64,000 bases of DNA, taken from the NCBI RefSeq assembly GCF_026745355.1, contig NC_079210.1, positions 28,092,029-28,156,028 on the forward strand, in the 5' to 3' direction. The position numbers and the translations under genes are program-made. Positions within the stretch are counted from its first letter, which is position 1. Each line of letters starts with the position of its first letter. The DNA is from Beta vulgaris subsp. vulgaris. Lineage: Eukaryota > Streptophyta > Magnoliopsida > Caryophyllales > Amaranthaceae. The notes under the pieces are model-generated. The model was not told the origin of the DNA. It worked only from the letters and a program-made list of their open reading frames with translations, and made no database searches. This document shows, piece after piece, positions 33,043-44,798 of this stretch.

Positions 33043-34022
33043 CGATGGAGGTCCATCCATTGATCGACCACTTATGCACATGATAGCTATGACTTTAAGA
33101 GATGTTCTTAATTCTTTCATTTCATGTGATGTTTTTAGTGAGTCTTTAGTTAGCTTAGTTAATTAATCACCTATGATTAGCTAAGTTAATTTCTATCTTT
33201 ACTGCTTTATTAGAAGAGTCATATAAGTTAATTAGTTTGATTTTATTTCGACTAGTTAAAGTTATGTTTGTTTCCCTAAAGTCCGAAATGACTATGTAAT
33301 AAACTAAGTAGTAAGTTGTAAGTTATAACTACCTGATTATGTGAAGAAAGCAAGGAGGATGACTAGCATGAACCTGGACACTTTGAAGAAACGTGGATCA
33401 ATGAAGGTGGTTATGAAATCCCTACAAAAGTGCCGTGTGCTTTCAAAGTGGCTGCATACTTAGGCGCCAATTTCAAAAGCCACAAACAACATTCCTATTC
33501 TTATGGGAAGTTGAGAAGATCATGGAGCAAGTGATGGAGAGCATGGCAACGGAAATGCTGCACGTTCCAAGCTCCATATTGCACGTCCAAGTAGTGTTTG
33601 AAATACTTAGGACATGATCACCATGTAATAGCTAGTGGATTGATGGTAGTTACTTAGTTGTTTTCCTTTTCAATTAAGTCATGACTTGTATAAATATTGA
33701 AGCAAATGAAATGAAATGATATACGAGTTTTATGATATAACGTGAGTTAATATTTACTTTGATTAATGATTTTGTTAATCTAAGTGCCTTTGCTAACTTA
33801 ACTATTGTAGCTTGAGTTAAGTAGTGATCTAAGGAACCTTAATTCTACTTAGTGGTGTGTCTATATCTAAGTTGATTTAAGTTAAGCTATTATCTACCTA
33901 TTCCTTTTCTTTCTTCGAGTTTTCATAACTAAAACATAACAAGGCTCAGTGCCAGGCTCAGTGCCACCGTTTGTGAGAGTTTGAAAATTTATATGCTCGA
34001 GTGTTACTCCAGCCATATAACA
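33043..34022 (+). repeat. 5' LTR of the 33-39 kb gypsy element
   Basis: 980 bp. Starts CGATGGAGGTCC (the partner starts TGATGGAGG, so the first T has mutated to C) and ends ...CATATAACA. A TATA-like GTATAAATATTG at about 33690 is followed by the likely transcription start. It has about 20 extra bases near 33527-33550 and 10 near 33075 relative to the 3' LTR. Confidence 0.92.
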
Positions 34023-34025
34023 TCT

Positions 34026-34037
34026 TGGTATCAGAGC
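34026..34037 (+). other. Primer-binding site (initiator Met tRNA)
   Basis: TGGTATCAGAGC begins three bases after the 5' LTR and matches the initiator methionine tRNA complement. Confidence 0.92.
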
Positions 34038-34079
34038 TAACTTCATCCTAAGACCCCTAAACACATCCCATACCCAACC

Positions 34080-35460
34080 ATGTCTGGATCTAATCAAATA
34101 CTCGAGAATTGGCAAGAATTACTTCGATCTATGGAAGCTGAGAAGCGTGAAGCTGAGGCTAGGATGACCTTAATGCAAGAACAACTAAGGCAATTAACCT
34201 TGAGGCTCAGGAGACAAAGAGGAGATGATGCTTATGAGGAATCTGATGGAGAGAGTGATGAAACTTATAGGGCTCCTCGAAACAATCCTACACGAAACAA
34301 TAATGATATTAGGGTTGATATCCCTGATTATGATGGTAAGCTTGATGCAGATGAGTTTGTAGAATGGTTGAGAACAGTTGGGAGGGTTTTTTATTACAAA
34401 CAAATCCCTGAAGATAAGAGAGTTAAGCTTGTGGCTCTCAAGCTTCGAAAATATGCATCAACTTGGTGGGCTAGTGTATGCACCAAGAGAGAAAGACAAG
34501 GGAAAGAAAAGGTTCGAACATGGACCAAGATGAAGAAACTACTCAAACAAAAGTTTCTTCCTACGTACTATGTTCAAGAGAACTTCTCCAAGTTCCATCA
34601 CCTACAACAAGGTTCGAAATCAGTGGAGGATTATGCAAGAGAATTCGAAGCCTATCTTATGAAGTGTGAAGTTCAAGAGGACGAGCCACAAACATTGGTA
34701 AGATTCATTGGTGGATTAGATGTTAAATTGCTAATGTTGTTGAATTACACCCCTTCTCTACCTTGGAGGAACTAATCATCCTTGCTCACAAAGTTGAAAA
34801 ACAACAAAAGACCAAAGGGAAAATGGAGGCCTCACGCCCCTTCACCAAAACAACCCCTTACATTAAACCAAATACTTCCCCTTCAAAACCTAACCAACCC
34901 TATGTCCCGAAAACCCCTACTCCTACAACTACCCCTATTCCAAACCTTGCACCTAGGAGATGTTTTAGATGTCAAGGATTAGGACACATTGCTTCTGAGT
35001 GCCCTAACAAGAAGGTAGTGAGCCTTATGGAACTTGAGACCGTAGAAGATGAGAATGAGGAGGAGAATGAGACGTGTGAAGAAGAAGGTTATGAAGATGA
35101 ATATGTTGGTCCCGATGAAGGAGAATGCTTGGTGGTAAGAAGAGCTTTAAGTGGCGTGGTGGATCATGATGAATCACAACAAAGGGAGGCCATATTTCAT
35201 ACAAGGTGTACAATTGAAAACAAGGTTTGTACATTGATTATTGACGGAGGCAGTTGCACCAATGTTGCTGCTCAAACAATGGTGGACAAGCTCAAACTCC
35301 CTACATCACCTCATCCCAAACCTTATGTGATTCAATGGCTCAATCAAGGCAAAGGTATTCAAGTTACTCATAGATTACTATTATCTTTTAGCATTGGTAG
35401 TAATTATAAAGAGGAGATTTGGTGTGATGTGATACCTATGGATGCATGTCATGTTTTTTA
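34080..35460 (+). pseudogene. gag and protease of the 33-39 kb gypsy element
   Basis: ATG at 34080 is the first after the primer site (MSGSNQILENWQEL). An N-terminal coiled coil (residues about 15-45, KREAEARMTLMQEQLRQLTL) is followed by the retrotransposon gag domain (FVEWLRTVGRVFYYKQIPED, KYASTWWASVCTKR, KKLLKQKFLPTYY). A 1-nt shift near 34730 moves the frame. Then comes a proline/threonine-rich linker, one CCHC knuckle (CFRCQGLGHIASEC at about 34962-35003), an acidic linker, and the protease with LIIDGGSCTNVAA (active-site D-G-G-S). It ends at a stop at 35461 that comes from one extra T in a T-run; without it the frame would enter RT. Confidence 0.92.
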
Positions 35461-38392
35461 GGAAGACCATGGTTGTTTGATAGGAGAGTTATTCATGATG
35501 GCTACAAAAATACTTATTCATTCACGAAAAATGGCAAGAAAGTAACCCTCACCCCTATCATGTCCATGTCTAAAACGAAACAACATTCCACAAAAGAGAA
35601 ATATCATTCACTTACCACCCTCTTAAAATCTGATTATCATGAACTTAGTCCTTTTAGAGAAGTATTGTTAAATATAGATCAAAAGGAAGAAGTTGATAAT
35701 AATCTAAACCACCCTTTGCTTGTTCCCTTACTTGAAACCTACAAAGATGTCTTTCCACAAGAAATACCTCACGGCCTTCCCCCTAAAAGAGACATTCAAC
35801 ACAAAATTGACCTTATTCCTGGAGCTATGTTGCCTAATAAACCTGCCTATAGAACCAATCCAAAAGAAACTGAAGAAATAAGGAGACAAGTGAATGAACT
35901 ATTGTCGAAGGGCATGATTAGAGAGTCCTTGAGTCCTTGTGCAGTTCCTACTCTCTTAGTCCCTAAGAAGAATGGTGAGTGGCGCATGTGTGTTGATAGT
36001 AGAGCTATTAACAAGATCACAATCAAGTACCGGTTTCCTATTCCAAGGTTGAATGATTTGTTAGATGATCTTAATGGTTCTAAAGTGTTTTCAAAGATAG
36101 ATTTAAGGAGTGGATACCATCAAATAAGAATTTGTGAAGGAGATGAATGGAAGACGGCCTTTAAGACAAAAGAGGGTTTGTATGAATGGCTTGTAATGCC
36201 ATTTGGATTGTCCAATGCACCTAGTACTTTCATGCGTCTAATGAATCAAACTATGAAACCATTTCTTGGTCACTTTGTAGTTGTTTATTTTGATGATATC
36301 TTGGTGTATAGTGTTAATGAAAATGAGCATGTAAAACACTTAGAGCAAGTGTTTAGAGTCCTAAGATCCGAATGTTTCTTTGGAAATTTAGAAAAGTGTC
36401 ATTTCTTTTCTAGTCAAGTTGTATTTCTAGGCTTTATTGTATCTAGTGAAGAGATCAAAGCTGATGAGAAGAAGGTACAAGCAATTAAGGAGTGGCCTAC
36501 TCCTACCTCCATGCAACAAGTTCGAAGCTTTCATGGATTAGCCTCCTTCTATAGGAGATTTGTTCGAAATTTCAGTGCCATTATGACCCTATAACTGAGA
36601 TTACAAAGTTAAAAAAGTTTGAATGGAACCATGAAGCTCATAAGGCATTCGAAGAGGTAAAAGCTCAACTCACTAGTGCTCCTATTCTAGCTTTACCTAA
36701 TTTCAATGAGGTTTTTGAAGTTGAATGTGACGCATCTGGCGTGGGAATTGGAGCTGTGCTTTCTCAAAATGGTAGGCCTTTGGCTGATTTTAGTGAGAAG
36801 CTTAATGAGGCAAAACGAAGGTATTCAACTTATGACAAGGAGTTTTATGCTTTGGTTCGAGCCTTAGACCATTGGAGGCATTATCTTATTGCTAAGGAGT
36901 TCATTCTCCATAGTGACCATGAAGCTCTTAAATACTTGCAAAGCCAACAAAAACTTCAACCAAGGCATGCCAAATGGGTAGAATATTTGCAAACATTCCA
37001 TTTCACAATCAAACACAAAGCTGGAAAGATGAATAAGGGCGCGGATGCATTGTCAAGAAGGTATTTGCTATTAACTTCTTTGAGTCCAAGAGTTGTAGGG
37101 CTCGAATTATTGAAGGAATGTTATAAAGAAGACAAAGATTTTGGTGTTTTGTTTGAGAAATGCCACAATCATGCTCAAGGGGACTACTACTTACTCAAAG
37201 GATTTCTTTTCAAGGGAAATCGTTTATGTATCCCTAGGCATAGTGTCCGTGAATCTTTGATCAAGGAGTTCCATGAAGGTGGCCTTGCTGGTCATTTTGG
37301 TATTGAGAAGACAACCATGTTGGTGAGTGAGTATTTCTATTGGCCTAGATTAACAAGAGATGTAGAGTTCTTGGTGAAGAGGTGTTTAATATGTCAAAAG
37401 GCTAAGGGACATTTGCTACCCCAAGGTTTATTCATGGCATTGCCGGTTCCTCAAGCACCATGGGAGGATGTAAGCTTGGACTTCATTGTTGGATTACCTA
37501 GAACCCAACGCCAAAAGGATTCAATCATGGTGGTGGTTGATAGGTTTTCGAAAATGGCACACTTTGTGGCGTGCCAAACTACTAATGATGCTGTTGCTTG
37601 TGCTAACTTGTATTTTAGGGACATTGTTCGATTGCATGGAGTTCCTAAATCAATGGTGAGTGATCGTGATTCAAAATTCTTAAGTCATTTTTGGCTTACA
37701 TTATGGAAGAAGATGGGAACAAAGCTCAAATTTAGTACCTCAAGCCATCCCAAACCGACGGTCAAACTGAAGTCACAAATAGAACCTTAGGAACCCTTCT
37801 TCGAGCCTTAGCCACAAAAAGCCCTAAGCACTGGGAAGACATGCTACCCCATGCTGAGTTTGCCTACAACCGAGTTCCTAGCAAGACTACTGGTCTTAGT
37901 CCCTTCTTTGTGGTCTATGGTCAAAATCCTTCTACTCCTCTAGACTTAGCCCCTTTTCCAACCCCCACAAAATATAGCCATGAAGCTGAAACACGAGCCA
38001 AAGAAATCCAAAAGTTACATGAACATGTACGAGAAAAGATAACCAAAGCTAATGAGAGGGTGAAAGAAAGAATAGACAAGAAGAAGAAGGATGTACAATT
38101 CAAGCCAGGAGATATGGTGTGGATTCACCTTAGAAAGGAACGTTTTCCTTCTAAGAGAAAGTCGAAGCTTAGCCCTAGATCAGATGGTCCATTCAAGGTG
38201 GTTGAGAAGGTGAACAATAATGCCTACAAAATTGAACTTCCCGGAGACTATGGTGTATCGGCTACCTTCAATGTGGTTGACCTAAGTCCATTTTATGATG
38301 AAGATGAAGAGTTACCAAGCTTGAGGTCAAGCTCTTCTAAAGAAGGGGAGGATGATGGAGGTCCATCCATTGATCGACCACTTATGCTATGA
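35446..38392 (+). pseudogene. pol (RT, RNase H, integrase) of the 33-39 kb gypsy element
   Basis: RT runs to 36594: [51 protein letters not shown] and the catalytic [12 protein letters not shown] 1-nt shift at about 36588 leads into RNase H (EVECDASGVGIGAVLSQ, YSTYDKEFYALVRAL, LHSDHEALKYL). Integrase follows: H-H-C-C zinc region (EFHEGGLAGHFG, then CLICQKAKG), core with LDFIVGLP and VSDRDSKFLSHFW, then a shift at about 37745 before TDGQTEV. The C-terminal part 37841-38392 (GPFKVVEKVNNNAYKIELP) closes inside the 3' LTR (from 38353). All catalytic residues are present, so only the frameshifts disable it. Confidence 0.93.
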
Positions 38393-39304
38393 CTTTAAGA
38401 GATGTTCTTAATTCTTTCATTTCATGTGATGCTTTTAGTGAGTCTTTAATTAGCTTAGTTAATTAATCACCTATGATTAGCTAAGTTAATTTCTATCTTT
38501 ACTGCTTTATTAGAAGAGTCATGTAAGTTAATTAGTTTGATTTTATTTCGACTAGTTAAAGTTGTGTTTGTTTCCCTAAAGTTTGAAATGACTATGTAAT
38601 AAACTAAGTAGTAAGTTGTAAGTTATAACTACCTGATTATGTGAAGAAAGCAAGGAGGATGACTAGCATGAACCTGGACACTTTGAAGAAACGTGGATCA
38701 ATGAAGGTGGTTATGAAATCCCTACAAAAGTGCCGTGTGCTTTCAAAGTGGCTGCATACTTAGGCGCCAATTTCAAAAGCCACAAACAACATTCCTATTC
38801 TTGAGGGAAGTTGAGAAGATCATGGAGCAACTGATATGCTGCACGTTCCAAACTCCATATTGCACGTCCAAGTAGTGTTTGAAATACTTAGGACATGATC
38901 ACCATGTAATAGCTAGTGGATTGATGGTAGTTACTTAGTTGTTTTCCTTTTCAATTAAGTCATGACTTGTATAAATATTGAAGCAAATGAAATGAAATGA
39001 TATACGAGTTTTATGATATAACGTGAGTTAATATTTACTTTGATTAATGATTTTGTTAATCTAAGTGCCTTTGCTAACTTAACTATTGTAGCTTGAGTTA
39101 AGTAGTGATCTAAGGAACCTTAATTCTACTTAGTGGTGTGTCTATATCTAAGTTGATTTAAGTTAAGCTAATTATCTATCTGTTCCTTTTCTTTCTTCGA
39201 GTTTTCATAACTAAAACATAACAAGGCTCAGTGCCAGGCTCAGTGCCACCGTTTGTGAGAGTTTGAAAATTTATATGCTCGAGTGTTACTCCAGCCATAT
39301 AACA
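38353..39304 (+). repeat. 3' LTR of the 33-39 kb gypsy element
   Basis: 952 bp, TGATGGAGG...CATATAACA. Its first 40 bases are also the last codons of pol. Nearly identical to the 5' LTR, indicating a recent insertion compared with the host chromovirus. Confidence 0.93.
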
Positions 39305-39549
39305 GGGAGTGTACTGGGAAGGGGATCTTTACATAGTTTAGGATGTGTTATTTATTTTAAGTTTGAGACAATAGTTATATTTAATAATAAAGAGTTATTA
39401 TTATGGTTCAAGACTTCCACTGCAAGTTTTTGGTTAGTTAGTTGTTGGTTGTCGAAAGCATAAAGTCACGTGGCGGTAATACTCCTAATTTACTCAAATA
39501 TTATTTATTTAATTATTTATTTTAAAGTGAGTAATTTGGGGTTGTTACA

Positions 39550-41585
39550 CTTTCCATACAAAGAGAAATTAAAATGCACCTTTCGAATGATATCACAACC
39601 GGTTTAGGATTATGACTTTATTTTCCTGCCAAATAATAAGGAAAACACATATTTGGAGAAGAAGGATAGTTTGAGCAACACGATATATAAGAGGACTCTT
39701 CTTCGATTTTGAATGATAACAAGGAACCTCAAGGTTTATATGTTATAGAAGACATGGGATCACATAATAGTCCAAGTGTAAAGGGGGAAAATATTTTAAT
39801 TGAGATGAGGGAAGAGGTAAGGGAAGAGAGGATGGAGGATGTTGAGAACATTCTCAACATTATTAATTCTAATATGGAAGAACCCAATTATCGTTTCCTA
39901 ACCAAAGAAGGTGGGGCTCTTTTATTTCCATCGCAAGGAAAGACTATCAAGTGTTATTGATCATGAAGGCAAAAGTCTATTTATCGCTTTAATTCTAAGT
40001 CTATTTCTATATAAGGGTAGTGATGAGTTTAAGAGTTGGTGTCAGGAGGAAGGATGCATGTCAAGAAAAAAATGTGGCTTATTCGACCATGTTTTATAAC
40101 TTATAACAAAACAAAGCGGTAATAATTTCGGTATGGAACCGAAAGACCAAAGCAAAGAGGACACTGCAATGAAGGCTTCGTGAGAGTCTATGTATAGAGA
40201 TGAGGATAATGATGTAAGGAGTAGCGGCACAAGTAGCCACTTTCGTGATACCAAGACCAAGAGGAATATTGAAACCTTATTCTAGTGTGATCTGAGATTA
40301 GAGTCAAGCAACATTCAAGGCTTTCTATTTCAGCAAGGACAATAAAGATTTGCCTCCAAACAAATATGAATAATGGTGGTAGAAGGAAAAGTTATAAGAG
40401 TGAGACCAGTGTTTGTTCAGTATCTAATTGTGATTTTAGATACAGGTTGGTAGTTGGCTGGAAAAGAAATGATTTGGTCCCTCCATCATCCTATTACAAA
40501 CTTCAATAGAAACAACGTCATTTAATAAGATGTTGCCAATTTCGTGGTACTAGGTCTAGTATTGGTTACTCTAATAATGTTTTGCTTTGTCATAATAGTT
40601 GTCTTCACTCTTGTAACTCGCGAAATGGCATTTGGCTAAGATTAGTACGGTCTATGTTATTCTTTGTTTGTATGTTCCTTGTTGCCAACAAAAAAAACTA
40701 CTTATGCAAGTACAACAACTAAGATTCAGTCATTCTTGTTATTAATTCTTGTACTTCTAAAACGAATGAAGTATTGAACTTCTAAATTATAGTCACAAAA
40801 TAGTGCGGAACATCGCCGCAGTCCGTTCATCCATATTGAGCTATTGAATCGTTGGCTCGCTAATTGACGATTTGTCATCGTCCCAAATTTTGTCAAAACA
40901 GCATCCGAAGTCAAAACAGAAGAAAATGCCGAATATGATCACACGTCATGCCTCGTGGAGTACACATATTTTTCCCATTATTTAACTTAGAAATATACTT
41001 AAAAGAAATAATCCATAGATCTTGTCCATTTCGATAATCAATTAATCATGTCGTTTAGATGGTCAACTCTTTTACGACAAAACATCCAGGTGTTGAAATA
41101 CACGACAACCCCATGAAATGCATCATGACCCACAAATACATGAAAAGTAGCATAAGGGACTTATAAAGGATTCGAATTTACGTGGAATTTCCAGTTCTTT
41201 AATCGCTTAACCAAAAGAGTGGTTTCGCTTCGTTTAACGCCCCGAATGTTTTTTGATAACGATAATTATTATTAAATGTTTCATATTTAGAATGAAACAA
41301 CTGACCACTAATTCAGAGAATTTAATGACTAGTACAAATTATTATAGTAAATAGCCGCCAGGAGCATTACTAACACTAAAAAGACAATTGGTACTAATTA
41401 AATGAAACCTACGACATTCCCATGACAACTACCAATATAGAGTATAAAACATATTTCCTACGTCTCTTAATATAATGTTTACATTCCATTTTTGGTGTCT
41501 CAAAATATTGTACCTACTTTAATTTTTATTAATTTGTGTTAGTTAAATTATCCTCAATTTTTACTGGAATTTTCCAAAGTTTTCC
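39550..41585. other. Unassigned region; one unknown open frame and possible retroelement tail
   Basis: An 83-codon open frame at 39709-39960 (MNDNKEPQGLYVIEDMGS..., acidic/basic, glutamate- and methionine-rich) is not recognised; neighbouring frames continue with similarly polar sequence to about 40280 (MEPKDQSKEDTAM, SGTSSHFRDTK), suggesting one decayed protein. At 40675-40700, TTGTTGCCAACAAAAAAAAC resembles the A-tailed end of a retroelement. No known domain seen. 41455-41510 has a degraded Stowaway-like end (CTACGTCTCTTAATATAATG). Confidence 0.3.
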
Positions 41586-41599
41586 TTGTTTTCAAAATC

Positions 41600-42023
41600 C
41601 TTCATGAAAGAGATCAATATAGCAGCTGAACATTGTAGAAGAAGAAGCCAGCGCAGTAAGTTGTATGGGATGTCATTTGCAAAAATAGTCTACCATATTT
41701 GGATTTAACGAAATCAACAAGTGTTTGACGGCATTCACAAACTACCTGAGCAAACAGTTGATTCAATTTTATTTAATGTAGCTTGTAGAGTTAAGGATGA
41801 TTTGAAAAATCTCTTGTATAAATAGGTGGCTTTTTATTCTTGTTGTTTTTATTAGGCAAGGTTGTTACTATACGGTAGTACATGAAGAGTCTAACTTATC
41901 AACCCTCCCTAGAAGGTGGGGTAAGTTGGATATTAATGTTGTTTATTCCCTTTAGTTTGTTGCTTTGGTGTATCTATCCTCCTTTTTTTGGTTCTCAATA
42001 ATAACTTTGAATTTCCAAAAAAA
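41600..42023 (+). pseudogene. 5'-truncated LINE, C-terminus and 3' UTR
   Basis: The frame from 41602 reads FMKEINIAAEHCRRRSQRSK and FAKIVYHIWI, one stop, then RNQQVFDGIHKLPEQTVDSI to a stop at about 41826. This is the extreme C-terminus of plant L1-type reverse transcriptases, after the zinc-binding domain (the 'YhIW.eRN.r.F' pattern). A 200-bp 3' UTR ends in A9 (CCAAAAAAAAAT, 42015-42026). Confidence 0.65.
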
Positions 42024-42161
42024 AATATGTGCTATTATTTATTGATTTGCACCATTGCAAGGAAACTTTATTGCTTTTTATTTATTTTGAAAGAAAAAGA
42101 AAATAAAGTGATTAGTTCAGACAAAAGTACTTTATTAATTCTTTTTTTGAGAATCCTACTA

Positions 42162-42228
42162 CTCCCTCCAATCTCCTTAATTTCCGTGAAAAGAAAGAAG
42201 TAAGCACTATATTATGGGACGGAGGGAG
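42162..42228. mobile_element. Short Stowaway-type MITE (67 bp, internally deleted)
   Basis: Flanked by TA (42160-42161 and 42229-42230). Left end CTCCCTCCAATC, right end GGGACGGAGGGAG, inverted over at least ten bases. Much shorter than usual, so probably an internal deletion. Confidence 0.6.
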
Positions 42229-42253
42229 TAGATAGAAAATATATTAATAACTA

Positions 42254-42539
42254 CTCCCTTCGTCTCATATTATAGTGCCTGATTCTATTTTTGCACATAT
42301 ATTGAGATCGATAGAATCTAAGAGGAAGGTAAAGAGTGTTTATGTATTGCAAATAAGTTTTATATGAAAAAAAGCTGATTTTAGGAGAGAGGCTAGGGTG
42401 ACAATAAGTGGTGAAAAAGCATTATATGCATGACTGATTCAACCCTTGGGAATAAGGTGTAGAATCAAAAAAGAAAACAATAATTACATTTTGCGACACT
42501 TTAAAAGGAAAGAAGCACTATGATATGGGACGGAGGGAG
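42254..42539. mobile_element. Stowaway-type MITE
   Basis: 286 bp, flanked by TA (42252-42253 and 42540-42541). Ends CTCCCTTCGTCTCATATTAT and its inverse (ATATGGGACGGAGGGAG). It lies 23 bp from the short MITE above. Confidence 0.88.
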
Positions 42540-42684
42540 TAGTTATCTTTCAAGTTTAGGAAAATATATCATAAATAGTTCTACTTAAAATTTATCGAAA
42601 TGTATTAAAAAGTGAGTTAACTATTTCACTTTCCCATAAATTTATCATAGAATTATGCAAAAAACTAGCAAATAAGATTGCAAT

Positions 42685-43495
42685 ATGTTACATTTACTAT
42701 TTTATAGAGTCCGTCTTGGGTGTAAAATATTATGCCAGAATATATGCTATAACAAAAGTTACACTTGTGAATCCTTACATCCACCTTTTTTCTTTACCTT
42801 CCTCTTCTCATCAACCAGATTGCACTTAAAACCGACTTCCGATTTCGTTGAACCAATGACGAATTTGAGCACACAATTGAAACTTCTCATAAATTTCATG
42901 ATTTTCTCTGATCGACAAGGATTGAAAAGAAACAAAGTCAAGTAGAGAATCTTAGTGAAATCAGATGAAGGCGAGGAGGAAGAGGATTTCGAGGAGGAGA
43001 GAAAGCATATTACTTGCTCAAATTCTCCTATCGCCACTGTCGGACCGGAAGTAATGAAAGCATCAAGATTCAATGTCAATTCCATAATTTTCTCCTTCCA
43101 CTGGCTTGCTCGATCGTGAAATTTTTTGAGATAAATCTGAAGATGGTGAGAACTTTCGAGGTGGGGAGTGAGATAATAAAGGCGCGAGGAGGAGAATTTT
43201 GAGGAGAGAAAGCAGATTGCTTGCTCAAACCTATCGTCGTCGCCAGACCAGAAGCAGAGAAAGTAGAGTCGAACTCGATTTGGAAGCTTCTTAGGTGTGT
43301 TGTCCCCGTCGTGGAGCGGTAAATCTCAGGCTTTTTATTGTCGTCGTGGAGAAGCAGATGTGGAGTAAGTGAGGGAGGGCGGGGCTGCCATTGATAGAGA
43401 AGGAGAATGAAAATGTTTGCCTGAGGGTTTTACAATGTTGTAGGGCAGGATTGTCATTAATGGAGGAGAGTGAAAATGCTTGTTGATGGAGGGCA
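42685..43495. other. Unassigned region with a local duplication
   Basis: No gene. Two related segments, about 42965-43065 and 43150-43255, share AGGAGGAGA...TTTCGAGGAG..GAGAAAGCA, TTGCTCAAA and a TCGCC...CCGGAAG/ACCAGAAG stretch, so a piece of about 100 bp is duplicated and decayed. Repeated GATGGAGGAGAGTGAAAATG phrases flank CACTA element 3 on both sides (43460-43490 and 44810-44850). Confidence 0.45.
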
Positions 43496-44798
43496 CACTA
43501 CAAAAAAAAACTACATATAGAGGCAATCCAAAATTGCATCTAAATGTATGTTTGTAGCCTCTATAGGTCTTTAGAAGCAATTTTGTTGCCACTTCTAATT
43601 AGTCCCGTATATGGGTTACCCCAAATGCCTCCTTTTAGAGGCAGTCACGTTGTGCTGCTGCTAAAGACACTTAGGTTTAGAGGCAGCCACTTACTTTTAG
43701 AGGCGGTCATATATAGGTCAGTCATGTTACATTGGTGATAAGACTGTTTATTTTTAGAGGCAACCACATGTCTGTTGCTAATTTGTGGTTGCCTCTAATG
43801 CCACCCTTTTGAGGCAGAAAACTTCAAGTGCTGTAGAAGCGATGTACTTTTAGAGGCGGCCATAGACCAGTTGCTAATTATAGGTTGCCTCTAATGACAC
43901 CTTTTTGGGGCAATCATGTTACATTGGGGATAAGGCCATGTAAATTACAGTCAACCACATGCCTGTTGCTAATTGGTGGTTGCCCCCTAATGCCACCTTT
44001 TTGGGGCACACATGTTACTACATTGGTGATAAGGCCACTTATATTTAAAGGCAACCATACAATCAATTATGCATAATTTTAATGATATTAATAAAGGTGT
44101 AAGTGTAAACTTAAGGTTTTTCACATTACATTATTGCATTATAATCAAGCATAATTCAATTGATAATAAATTATCTTCAATGCAATTAGTTTCTACATGA
44201 GGGTTAAAAAAAGTTAGTTTCGCTGCAACCACAATTCAAGTGACACTAAAAAATATCTTTAGATGCAACAATAATCTATGTGATGCTGAAAATAATGGCT
44301 ATAGAGACAACTAAATTCATGTGACACTAAATACATAGTTTTAAAGACAACTAACTATAGTTGCTGCTAAAACAAATGGCTGTAGAGACAACTAAATTCA
44401 TGTGAAGCTAAATACATAGCTTTAGAGACAGATAACTACAGTTGCTACTAAAACAAATGGCTTTAGAGACAACTAAATTCATGTGAAGCTAGATACATGG
44501 CTGTAGAGACAACTAACTACAGTTGATGCTAAAAAAATGGCTTCAGAGATAACTAAATTCATGTGACGCTAACGATATGGATTTAGAGACAACCAAATTT
44601 TATGTGATGCTAAAAACATGCTTTTAGAGGCAACTAATATACATCTGATGTTGAAATTTATCTTTAGAGGCACCAGAATATACTTGACACTAAAAACCAT
44701 ATAATTTAGAGGCAACCATATTTATGTGATGCTAAATGGGGGTTTTAGAGGCAGGTCGGTCAGATGATGTGCCTCTATAGCCAATGTTTTTTGTAGTG
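43496..44798. mobile_element. CACTA element 3 (non-autonomous)
   Basis: Ends CACTACAAAAAAAAA and TTTTTTGTAGTG, with the inner repeats TATAGAGGCAA and its inverse. 3-bp target duplication GCA (43493-43495 and 44799-44801). 1.3 kb, no transposase. The subterminal regions on both sides, and nearly the whole length, consist of diverged copies of TTTAGAGGCAACCA / TGGTTGCCTCTAA type words. Confidence 0.92.
44225..44730 (+). repeat. Degenerate direct repeats in CACTA element 3
   Basis: About ten copies of a 55-60 bp unit with the frame ...GGCT.TAGAGACAACTAAATTCATGTGA.GCTAAA..., becoming TTTAGAGGCAACC toward the right end. They run in one direction, unlike the snap-back arrays of the other two CACTA elements. 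Confidence 0.75.

Larger units (their letters stand above)
33043..39304 (+). mobile_element. Near-complete Ty3/gypsy element (chromovirus, CRM-like by gag/integrase style)
   Basis: LTRs at 33043-34022 and 38353-39304, almost identical apart from two small indels; target duplication GGGAG (33038-33042 and 39305-39309); primer-binding site for initiator Met tRNA at 34026-34037; polypurine tract AAGAAGGGGAGGA just before 38353. Gag, protease, RT, RNase H and integrase are all present and in order, with only four frameshifts. The pol frame runs through the 3' LTR boundary, a feature known from CRM elements. Clade placement is by resemblance only; I see no classical chromodomain. Confidence 0.93.
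27400..39549 (+). mobile_element. Degenerate Ty3/gypsy chromovirus (Tekay/Del-like), with two nested elements
   Basis: Protease, RT, RNase H and integrase remains run from 27480 to 31436, followed by a polypurine tract (TAATGGGGGTAGA, 31638-31650) and a 3' LTR (from 31652, TATAGTGCCCC, to 39549, ...GGGGTTGTTACA). The body is split by a hAT element at 29995 and the LTR by a younger gypsy element at 33043. The integrase end (VHDVFHISQLRKYIPD, then SLTYKG and VRILDSKVRSTHTKDV) is typical of the Del/Tekay chromoviruses. The 5' LTR and most of gag are missing. Confidence 0.8.
31652..39549 (+). repeat. 3' LTR of the chromovirus, split by the 33-39 kb gypsy element
   Basis: LTR sequence lies at 31652-33042 and 39310-39549, about 1.63 kb together. 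Homology to the fragment at 11723-12050 extends across both parts, which confirms continuity. It ends ...GGGGTTGTTACA. Confidence 0.75.

Noticed and set aside
41455..41585. A complete Stowaway element starting CTACGTCTCTTAATATAATG
   Set aside because: No inverted partner end found before the LINE fragment; only one decayed end can be supported.
42685..43340. Small host gene (108-codon minus-strand and 86-codon plus-strand frames)
   Set aside because: The frames overlap each other, contain a duplicated GAGGA-rich piece and have no recognisable domain.
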